This document shows positions 25,509-32,671 of a stretch of 64,000 nucleotides of DNA, one piece after another. The notes beneath the pieces were generated by a model. The model was not told where the DNA came from. It did no database searches and worked only from the letters and a program-made list of their open reading frames with translations. The translations under genes and the position numbers were made by a program. This DNA is from FEB-12 sp964503315. Its GTDB lineage: Bacteria > Zixibacteria > MSB-5A5 > GN15 > FEB-12. The stretch's first letter is position 1; every line of letters begins with the position of its first letter. Where the stretch lies: positions 1-64,000 of the forward strand of contig CAZCZL010000001.1 of NCBI GenBank assembly GCA_964503315.1. Direction: 5' to 3'.

Positions 25509-25751
25509 TTAGAAGGAGGTCGTTTCTTCGATCTCTACCGCGACCAAAGAGGCCTCAGCATGTCGAAGCGACAGGCAGCTCGGCCCCACTTGTATCTCAA
25601 GCGGATCTTGGAGTGGAGCATTGCGAATATAGGTCACCACTCGCCCTGGGACGAGTCCCAGTTCGGTCAGACGGCGAGCAACTGGTGAATCCGAAGTGTA
25701 TCCGAGAACTTTGGCCTTCTGGCCCGGCAACATCTTGTTCAAATGCGTCAT
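25509..25751 (-). CDS. feoA: Ferrous iron transport protein A
   Basis: SH3-like cytoplasmic partner of FeoB, 80 residues. The FeoA fold is shown by LPGQKAKVLGY, the helix VARRLTELGLVPG and the strands VVTYIRNAPLQDPLEIQVG. It lies 10 bases behind the cytochrome gene and 28 before feoB, so it belongs to the Fur-controlled operon. Confidence 0.95.
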   Translation of the reverse strand: MTHLNKMLPGQKAKVLGYTSDSPVARRLTELGLVPGRVVTYIRNAPLQDPLEIQVGPSCLSLRHAEASLVAVEIEETTSF

Positions 25752-25761
25752 ATATGAATCC

Positions 25762-26040
25762 TTACTTATTGTCGTCGTTGGCTCGTGTCAGGTAATCTGT
25801 CAAAGTCTGTATTTCATCAGTCGTTAGTTTCAGTTTAGCGCCGTACTTGACAGCCGCCGCTGACCAGATTTGATCCTCAAACTTTTTCGGATCGATCAAC
25901 TTGTGGCACTTGTCGCACAGACCTTCATATATCTGTTTCCCACGCTTTTGGTTCGCTGTCAGCGAGGGTCCGCTGTTGCAGGCCACCAAACTTAGGCCCG
26001 ACCAGGCCAGTGCCAACGTCAGATTAGTGTACGCGCCCAT
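25762..26040 (-). CDS. Monoheme c-type cytochrome lipoprotein
   Basis: Small envelope cytochrome of 92 residues. The start at 26040 gives a lipoprotein signal peptide (LALAWSGLSLVAC, lipidated Cys near 21), then a class I cytochrome c core with CDKCH and a C-terminal helix (TTDEIQTLTDYLTRA). A Met that could be the distal heme ligand is not obvious between the motif and the C-terminus. The gene overlaps the end of fur by 17 bases and is followed 10 bases later by feoA, so it is part of the iron operon. A role in reducing ferric iron for FeoB, or in an iron-limited electron path, is inference. Confidence 0.85.
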   Translation of the reverse strand: MGAYTNLTLALAWSGLSLVACNSGPSLTANQKRGKQIYEGLCDKCHKLIDPKKFEDQIWSAAAVKYGAKLKLTTDEIQTLTDYLTRANDDNK

Positions 26041-26458
26041 GCTTCTTCTCTTCAGCGCCACGGCACTCTTCGCACAATCCGACTATCTCGATCTTGAAGC
26101 CATCCGCCCGGAACTTCATTTCTTCACTGGTTTGCACCAGATACGGAAGCACCGAGTTCATGTCGAATTCTATCAGCTTCTTACAATTCTGACAGAAGAG
26201 GTGCCCGTGCGGCTCCCGAGTCACGCGATCGTAGCGCGTTATCCCATCCCCCAGATTGACCTCTTCGGCCAGACCTACTTTGCAGATGACTTTGAGATTA
26301 CGCCAGACGGTCGAGTAGCCGATCGAACGGTCCATCTGGTGCACTTTGTCATAGAGCTCCTCAACCGAGACATGCTTCCCCATCTCAAAAAACGAGCGGA
26401 AGATCAACTCCCGCTGGGGAGTCATTTTGAAGCCCTTGGTCTTGAGAAACTCTTTCAT
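26024..26458 (-). CDS. fur: Fur-family transcriptional regulator
   Basis: Metal-dependent repressor of 144 residues. The winged helix (about 1-80) has MTPQRELIFRSFF and the recognition helix IGYSTVWRNLKVI. The dimerisation/metal domain has REPHGHLFCQNCKKLIEF and LCEEC, giving the two CxxC pairs of a structural zinc site and a His-rich sensor site. The family also contains Zur and PerR. The iron-transport genes in the same operon and a near-consensus Fur box at its promoter favour iron (Fur), with autoregulation. It is the first gene of the operon. Confidence 0.93.
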   Translation of the reverse strand: MKEFLKTKGFKMTPQRELIFRSFFEMGKHVSVEELYDKVHQMDRSIGYSTVWRNLKVICKVGLAEEVNLGDGITRYDRVTREPHGHLFCQNCKKLIEFDMNSVLPYLVQTSEEMKFRADGFKIEIVGLCEECRGAEEKKHGRVH

Positions 26459-26494
26459 CTGCTTTTTCTTCTCTCACTGACCTTATCGGTCAAA

Positions 26495-26509
26495 TGAAAA
26501 CGATTTTCA
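26495..26509 (-). promoter_or_regulatory. Fur box upstream of fur-cytochrome-feoAB
   Basis: A perfect 6-3-6 palindrome TGAAAACGATTTTCA lies 37 bases upstream of the fur start codon. On either strand it matches the 7-1-7 Fur consensus (TGATAAT-N-ATTATCA) at about 11 of 14 positions. It covers the predicted transcript start, the position expected for iron-dependent repression. Confidence 0.75.
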
Positions 26510-26515
26510 ATTGCA

Positions 26516-26542
26516 ATAATAGGAAAAATCGAAGATTGTCAA
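26516..26542 (-). promoter_or_regulatory. Promoter of the fur-feo operon
   Basis: On the minus strand a perfect TTGACA (26542-26537) is followed by a 15-base spacer and TATTAT (26521-26516). The spacer is slightly short, but both boxes are strong. The Fur box begins six bases after the -10 box, so bound repressor would cover the start site. Confidence 0.6.
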
Positions 26543-26600
26543 GTCCTTTATGGAGAAAAACGTGATTTCCTTCACGTGCCGTAACCCATTATCCAACAAC

Positions 26601-26629
26601 AAAAAGGCCACCCTCAGCGGATGGCCCTT
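26601..26629 (-). terminator. Terminator of the M6/S8 peptidase operon
   Basis: On the minus strand an arm ending GGGCCA pairs with TGGCCT across a ten-base loop (with one G-T pair possible) and is followed by TTTTTG. It is 25 bases past the stop codon of the M6 peptidase gene. Confidence 0.75.
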
Positions 26630-26654
26630 CTGAACAAACATGTTCAAAATTAGT

Positions 26655-29438
26655 CTACTTTAGCAGCACCATCTTCTTTGATTCGGTTTTCCCATCGCGT
26701 TCCAGTCGATACAGATAGACTCCGGTGGCAACACGATTTCCACTCTCATCGGTACCGTTCCATTCCACTGTATACTCACCCACTCCTTGCTCTTTGTCCA
26801 CAAGAGTTCGCACAACTTGGCCGGTCAAATTGTAGATCGCCAGGTGCGTTCTTTGCAGGGATGATTTCCCGGATGCGGCCCGCGTCACCATATACTTGAT
26901 GGTCGTAGTCGGGTTAAATGGGTTCGGATAATTCTGTCTGAGTGAGAACTCTTTTGGCAAGGTCGGTCGAACTGGATCATCGATTCCGGTCGATGTCCCT
27001 CCAAAGAAAGCCATCACCCGAGCCAGCAACGAGTCGCGCGGGAAGAACCCCTGCGAAGTATCCGTCTGGCTGACATACTCAAACCCAAAGCTTGTCACCA
27101 CCGTCTTGTACGCGCCGGTATAGGTGGCACCAACATCACCAAAAACAGCGACACCGGGAAGGAAACTGGCTGAGGCGGTGAACGCCAACTGCCCGCCATT
27201 CGCCGCGGCCACACGATACGCGCGTTTTACTTCATTTGGCGCAGTCGACTCGGCTCTGAACTTTGCGCCCTCCGACATCGGCGAGCCGGTCACTCCCCAA
27301 TAGAACGGGCGTGACGTTGTCGATGAATCAACATATCTCACATGCAAGTAATCACGCAGAAACACGGAATCTGACTGGGCCAGTTGATACACCGCTCCAG
27401 CGCTTCCCAGCGCGAGATTGCCGCCGCCATCCATGAATGCCTTCAGCGCGGTTCGTTCGGCGACGCTCAACGATCCTCCGGTCGTCCGCAAACCGGTACA
27501 CCAGAAGATATGACTGTATTTGGCAAGATCTGTGGAGGTCGGCGCGCCTTGTGTAAGCGTGTTCCAAACGATGTAAGGTATACGCAGTCTCGTAAATGAC
27601 TGTACATAGGCATCGGAGGCGACATCCCCGTTGTCGTCGTCTACCAGCAGCACAGACACCGGCCCCATCGCTTTGTCAAACTGGAAACTCTGCACATAAT
27701 TGCGGTCGCCGCTCCCTACTGCGGAGTCGGCCCGCACGGTCAACGTAAATGCTGTGATTTCCGGCTCTGCTCCCGGTTTGATTCGGAATCTTATCGGATT
27801 CGCGGCATAGAAATCGTCCTGGATGGTCGGACTTAGATAATTGGTCTGAGCTACGTTGCTATCGAGAAATTCGATATACGGATTGGTGCAGCTCAAGGAC
27901 ATTTCCCAATCCCACGCCGGCCGCATCAGGTTATCGATGCGACAGTGGAACTCCACGGTCTCCCCCTCTTCAAACAACCCGTCACCGTCGCCAATCGCTT
28001 CGATGAACTGCAGTGAATCCCAATTCGCCAGCACTATATACGGACGCGAATAGGTCACGTCAAAATCGGCATACATCACCGAATCAGCATTCGAGATATT
28101 CCACACCCCGACCTCGGTTGTCGCCGACCCGACATTGGTCTTGCTGTTCGGTACACTAAGATTATGGAAATTCCGATTGTTGGTCGAACCCGGCCAGACA
28201 TCCCCCGCATCGCCTCGGCTTCCAACCGTGGCCAGACTGTTGAGTCCATCCGCCTGTTCCAGCGCGACCATATAGCGAGCTTCATTGTTGTTGCTGCCGG
28301 CTGATTGATCTATGTGGTAGATGCAGAGCCCACCGTATGGAAGTCCCGCGTCAAATCCCAACAACGGTCTATTCTCGACAAGCCAGTACTCTCCGGCGCC
28401 GGACACATTATCCTTTAACTGATACACTACCGGATTGAACTGCACTGCCGGAATGGCTACCTGCGAGCGATTGGTCAGCAGGCTGTCGAAATGGTCGATG
28501 AAGGGGATCGGATCTATTCGCCGCTTGCACCACGGATCAAAGTGTGCCGGGAGCTGTTGTCCACCGTTATAATTGCCCGAGGCCATCAGCGACCACCGAC
28601 CCAGACCCTCGGATGTCCCATCCGTATCATACAAGTCGGGAAGTCCGAGCGTATGACCGAACTCATGGCACATCACCCCGATCGCCTGCAATTCGTTGTT
28701 AAACTCCTCCGGCACGACATTGTAGGTCTGCAGCAATACACCATCGAGAATCGGCGTGTTGAAGATATCCGCCTTATGTGACCAGATCCCATAGGCGCCC
28801 GTTTCTGCGCCGGCACCGGGGTGGATCACAATGATCGGAACTCCAAGACCGGGATTATTAAACGCCGCATAGTTAACGTCGTTATTGGCGGCATTGACCG
28901 CATGATTGGCCAGGAGCGGTCCACCGGCCCCCAAGCCATCGTTCCCCCCTTCGTAGAAGGCATACGTATTCGGCATCAAATACGGGCCGAATACCTCGCC
29001 ATGGATCAGTAACTTGCCGTAAGAATTCTCAAGATAGAAATCGGTCATCGACCCGGTTGGATTGAAAACAGGATCGGTGAGCCGATTCGAGAAAAGAATG
29101 GAATCAAATTTGTCGCGAGTCCCGACGACTGAATGCATGGCGTATGTCCAGTCAGAGAACTCCGCCATGATCACCACAACATGAATGGTATCGATAGCGT
29201 CCGCACTGGCGGCCATCTTCGCTCGATACTCTTGCCGAACCGCATCTGAGTACACCACCGGACTGCAACCGCCGGCCTGCTTGAAGGCCCGCAGATTCGC
29301 GAGTTTCTGCTCAAGTACTCCTTCAGCTTTCCACTTTTCGATCGCCTCTTCCGTAGGCGCTACAGCAATTGCTGTTGATATCAACAAACAGAGGGTTGCC
29401 AACCCGGCCGCGATACGCAGTAACCATCTGAACGACAT
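26655..29438 (-). CDS. Secreted M6-family metalloprotease with type IX sorting tail
   Basis: Exported zinc peptidase related to immune inhibitor A, 927 residues. A signal peptide (WLLRIAAGLATLCLL to AIA) is followed by a propeptide and the catalytic domain with VMCHEFGHTLGLPDLYD (HExxH plus third His and the M6 D/Y region). About residues 600-760 form a flavodoxin/GATase-like module (VSVLLVDDDNGDVAS, HIFWCTG, FMDGGGNLALG), as in many large FCB surface proteins. The last 80 residues are the type-A C-terminal sorting domain (FSLRQNYPNPFNPTT to KKMVLLK), which directs export by type IX secretion. The ATG at 29438 is seven bases from GAAGGG. It is 69 bases after the S8 peptidase gene on the same transcript. 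Confidence 0.93.
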   Translation of the reverse strand: MSFRWLLRIAAGLATLCLLISTAIAVAPTEEAIEKWKAEGVLEQKLANLRAFKQAGGCSPVVYSDAVRQEYRAKMAASADAIDTIHVVVIMAEFSDWTYAMHSVVGTRDKFDSILFSNRLTDPVFNPTGSMTDFYLENSYGKLLIHGEVFGPYLMPNTYAFYEGGNDGLGAGGPLLANHAVNAANNDVNYAAFNNPGLGVPIIVIHPGAGAETGAYGIWSHKADIFNTPILDGVLLQTYNVVPEEFNNELQAIGVMCHEFGHTLGLPDLYDTDGTSEGLGRWSLMASGNYNGGQQLPAHFDPWCKRRIDPIPFIDHFDSLLTNRSQVAIPAVQFNPVVYQLKDNVSGAGEYWLVENRPLLGFDAGLPYGGLCIYHIDQSAGSNNNEARYMVALEQADGLNSLATVGSRGDAGDVWPGSTNNRNFHNLSVPNSKTNVGSATTEVGVWNISNADSVMYADFDVTYSRPYIVLANWDSLQFIEAIGDGDGLFEEGETVEFHCRIDNLMRPAWDWEMSLSCTNPYIEFLDSNVAQTNYLSPTIQDDFYAANPIRFRIKPGAEPEITAFTLTVRADSAVGSGDRNYVQSFQFDKAMGPVSVLLVDDDNGDVASDAYVQSFTRLRIPYIVWNTLTQGAPTSTDLAKYSHIFWCTGLRTTGGSLSVAERTALKAFMDGGGNLALGSAGAVYQLAQSDSVFLRDYLHVRYVDSSTTSRPFYWGVTGSPMSEGAKFRAESTAPNEVKRAYRVAAANGGQLAFTASASFLPGVAVFGDVGATYTGAYKTVVTSFGFEYVSQTDTSQGFFPRDSLLARVMAFFGGTSTGIDDPVRPTLPKEFSLRQNYPNPFNPTTTIKYMVTRAASGKSSLQRTHLAIYNLTGQVVRTLVDKEQGVGEYTVEWNGTDESGNRVATGVYLYRLERDGKTESKKMVLLK

Positions 29439-29507
29439 GTCCATACCCTTCACAACAGGCGTGTAAAATAGAACCAGTTTATCGGCCCAAATATACACCC
29501 GCCGGGG

Positions 29508-32414
29508 CTACTTTAAAAGCATCATTTTCCGGGATTCTGACGCGGAATTGGTGGAAAGACGATAGAAATAGACCCCTGCCGCGACCGCCGACCCCTTGCG
29601 GTCGGTCCCTTCCCAGATGAACCGGTGTTCACCGGCTGTCATCGGGCCATCCACCAGGTTGACTACTTCCTGCCCGAGCAGGTTGTAGATAGTCAAACTA
29701 ACCTGCGTCGCGGATTGGAGAGTGAAGGAAATCGTAGTTGAAGGATTGAATGGATTGGGATAATTCTGGCGCAGCTCAAACTGGTTCGGCAAAAGATCAT
29801 TCCCATCAACCGAGGTCGTCACATCGTAACGCATCCGGGCGCGAGTCGCCCGTTCGATCAGTTCTTCCCGGCTGTTGGCCGCCACGAAAGCCAGCGCAAC
29901 TTCAGTGCTCCCCTGCGGAGCCAGATTGAACGGACCAGTATGCAGGATTATCATCTTGTCGCCCACGCTTGTCGTATTCGGTTGGTGAGCCTGGGTGGAC
30001 AGAACTGCGTACTGCTGCTGTCTGGTCATACCGGTCTTGGTACTGCCGTTATCCCTGACCGAGAACCATCCACCCGAAAGAGCAACGAGACCGGTCACCG
30101 GCCCAGCCCCCTGGGACCGATGAATAGCCAGGTTGAGACCGCTTACGATCTCCGCCGTGTCACTGCTCGATACGTCAAAATCAGCCAATAGCCCGAAGTA
30201 CAGCCCTGTCAGCGGGTCGAGCGCTGAGTTGGTGACCTGATACTTCACGATCACGAATCCATCGTCGCCCGCCTCGGTAAAGTTGACCGATTCTTGGCGT
30301 ATTTGTACCGGGATCGGCAACGCGGAATTGTTGTCGCTGAATCTGCTGATATTGCGCTCTGAAGTGCCGTCATTTGTCCACGCGGCTGAACCGGGTGTCT
30401 GCGGACGGAAATCAGAGGCCTTCAGACGTCCCAACGAATCACGAATGGCTGTCGAAAGCTGCGCTAAATTGCGGCCGATCATGATACCTGCTTCGTACAG
30501 CAGGTTATTGCCACCGTTCAATCGCATCCCGTCCCCCCCCGCGTTGTATATCGAACCCGCTGTCAATCCAAATTCGCCGAATTCGGAAACCGAGATCGTC
30601 AGATCGCCGGCCTCATGCGTGGTGATATTCCCCGGCGCTGGAATCCCCAACGTCAGGTCAAAGTCGACTGAATCCAACAACACCCCAGTTGTATTTCTGA
30701 ACCGAATGCGTAATGTCGCAACACTTCCATGAATGATCGACTCATTGACATCCAGCACGAAGGGCAGACTGTTCACCGCCATAGTCCCACCGCTGCCAAA
30801 CAAGAATGTCTGTGAAGACGAGGAAACGGTCACCAACTCCGGCGACAATGATAACAACTCCCCGGTGACTTGTTCGATATTGGCCGCGGAGTTCGTGATG
30901 TACACCTGGAATCCGGTTGTTTCTCCCGGCATCGCGATCCCGTCCCCTGAAATGAACTTGTTTGCGACGTGCAGGTAAGCTTCGGTCGGTATTGGCAGGA
31001 AGGCGAGCATCTGTGACGCGTCCACCAGCCCATGCCCATACGCGTTATCTTCGCCGACTGGCCCAAGATCAGCCGCCGACTGCATAATGGCATACTTGAT
31101 CTGTTCGACCGTCGCGTCAGGATTGTACTGCCGACAGAGCGCCACCAACCCGGCGATATACGGCGCCGCCATCGAAGTCCCGGTCATCAGCACATACCCG
31201 CCACCCTTGGTCGAGGAGCGAACGCCGACGCCCGGAGCGACAACTTCGGGCTTCACCTGCGTTGTGTCACAGGCCGATGGTCCACGGCTCGAGAAATCCG
31301 CGATTACTTTGCTGCTGTTCACCGCGCCGACACAGAACGAATTGTAAGGAGTGGTCGCACGATTGGCGGGATTCCGGATTGACATGGCACCAAATCTCCC
31401 CTCGTTACCCGCCGCGAAGATCGTCGCGATACCGGCCGCTTCGACATTATCCAGCGCCTGCCAAAAAAGCGTTGAACATGGCGCGATGGCCGAACCAGTC
31501 AGCGCGGGCAAGCCCCATGAATTCAGGATGACATCCGGAACATCGTCGGTCGTCGCCGCATTCCCATCCGGATTGAGTGCCCACTGGAATGCTCCGAGTA
31601 TGTGCGTGATCGTCGTTGAGAGATCAGGACCCTGATCGATCACTCCTGCCGTGATCCACTCGGCATCCGGCGCGACACCAAAGCTGTCGGCATCAACAGA
31701 ACCAACCATCACACCCATCGTGTGGGTGCCATGGCCGGTTTTGTCAAACGGCAGACTGTCCGGTGCGACCGCCGAGAAGAAAGACTCACGCAACGTCGCG
31801 TGATTACCGCGCCATTTGGGTGCCAGGGCCGGATGAAGGCGATCCACGCCAGTATCAAAACTGCACACCAATCGACCCTTGCCGGTGATACCGGTCTGCC
31901 AGAGATTCGGCACGTTGAGCATCTGAAGTTCAGCGCTGGCCGACGTCACCAGCGATGGCGCGGGTTGCACCGCGACCGGCGCGGTCAGTTCTATAGGAAG
32001 ATCAGAGATGACTTGATCAACGCTATTGAGATTTGCCAATTCTTCCAGGTTACTCGCCTTCACGGTCATGCTGTACGCTGGGATGATCCAGTGGCGTTTT
32101 ACTCCGCCGATCGCCAGCGCTTTGATCTGAGCATCAACCGGCTTCATCAGATTTTCCGCGTCTGACTGGAGTCGCGCAGACACTGTCTTGATTCGCTCCG
32201 CGCGGCTCAGATCAACTCTCCCGGCCGCCTGGAGAATGGCAAATTGGGTAGAGGGATTCTGGAGAAAGACCACGACTGAGACCAAACTATCCGAAAGGGA
32301 CTGATCCGCGGCAACATTCTTCAGATCCTGATCCAGTCTCCCGGCTATACTTTGCCCAGCCAGAAGGATGAGTGTCAGGGTCAGAAGGAGAGATGCTGCC
32401 GTGCGTTTGTTCAT
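29508..32414 (-). CDS. Secreted subtilisin-like (S8) peptidase with type IX sorting tail
   Basis: Exported serine peptidase of 968 residues. After the signal peptide (LLLTLTLILLAGQSIAG) comes an inhibitor-type propeptide (about 30-165). The catalytic domain keeps the triad: Asp in FDTGVDRLHP, His in GHGTHTMG and Ser in GTSMAAPYIAGLVAL, plus AAGNEGRFG with the oxyanion Asn. Beta-sandwich regions fill about 490-880. The C-terminus is a type-A sorting domain (RQNYPNPFNPSTTIS to SRKMMLLK). The ATG at 32414 is preceded by AAGGGAAAGG. It heads the two-gene peptidase operon; both products probably leave the cell by type IX secretion. Confidence 0.95.
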   Translation of the reverse strand: MNKRTAASLLLTLTLILLAGQSIAGRLDQDLKNVAADQSLSDSLVSVVVFLQNPSTQFAILQAAGRVDLSRAERIKTVSARLQSDAENLMKPVDAQIKALAIGGVKRHWIIPAYSMTVKASNLEELANLNSVDQVISDLPIELTAPVAVQPAPSLVTSASAELQMLNVPNLWQTGITGKGRLVCSFDTGVDRLHPALAPKWRGNHATLRESFFSAVAPDSLPFDKTGHGTHTMGVMVGSVDADSFGVAPDAEWITAGVIDQGPDLSTTITHILGAFQWALNPDGNAATTDDVPDVILNSWGLPALTGSAIAPCSTLFWQALDNVEAAGIATIFAAGNEGRFGAMSIRNPANRATTPYNSFCVGAVNSSKVIADFSSRGPSACDTTQVKPEVVAPGVGVRSSTKGGGYVLMTGTSMAAPYIAGLVALCRQYNPDATVEQIKYAIMQSAADLGPVGEDNAYGHGLVDASQMLAFLPIPTEAYLHVANKFISGDGIAMPGETTGFQVYITNSAANIEQVTGELLSLSPELVTVSSSSQTFLFGSGGTMAVNSLPFVLDVNESIIHGSVATLRIRFRNTTGVLLDSVDFDLTLGIPAPGNITTHEAGDLTISVSEFGEFGLTAGSIYNAGGDGMRLNGGNNLLYEAGIMIGRNLAQLSTAIRDSLGRLKASDFRPQTPGSAAWTNDGTSERNISRFSDNNSALPIPVQIRQESVNFTEAGDDGFVIVKYQVTNSALDPLTGLYFGLLADFDVSSSDTAEIVSGLNLAIHRSQGAGPVTGLVALSGGWFSVRDNGSTKTGMTRQQQYAVLSTQAHQPNTTSVGDKMIILHTGPFNLAPQGSTEVALAFVAANSREELIERATRARMRYDVTTSVDGNDLLPNQFELRQNYPNPFNPSTTISFTLQSATQVSLTIYNLLGQEVVNLVDGPMTAGEHRFIWEGTDRKGSAVAAGVYFYRLSTNSASESRKMMLLK

Positions 32415-32455
32415 GGATGCCTTTCCCTTCGCGTTACGAGAGGGGTTGAGCAACC

Positions 32456-32485
32456 ATTATGCCATGAATTTGCTCAGAAATTGAA
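32456..32485 (-). promoter_or_regulatory. Candidate promoter of the S8/M6 peptidase operon
   Basis: On the minus strand TTCAAT (32485-32480), an 18-base spacer and CATAAT (32461-32456), preceded by TGG, form a moderate promoter. It gives a start near 32450, 36 bases before the S8 start codon. Confidence 0.4.
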
Positions 32486-32637
32486 CTGCAGAGGCCTGCA
32501 CCTGAGCCCGCGGATCACTGGCGATGCTATTGCACAACAACATCTTACACTCACTGTTCGTCGGGGATCGGGGTTTGGCGCAAATGGAAAGTTCTATTCA
32601 CCCTATGCAATCCGATTCCATCCCCCCGCATCTTTGG

Positions 32638-32666
32638 TTGAAGCTGCATTTGTTTGCGAATATATT
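32638..32666 (+). promoter_or_regulatory. Promoter placing transcription start at the ATG of the next gene
   Basis: TTGAAG (32638-32643), a 17-base spacer and TATATT (32661-32666) form a good promoter. Only five bases separate the -10 box from ATG 32672, and there is no ribosome site. The mRNA is therefore predicted to be leaderless. Confidence 0.5.
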
Positions 32667-32671
32667 GGCGT

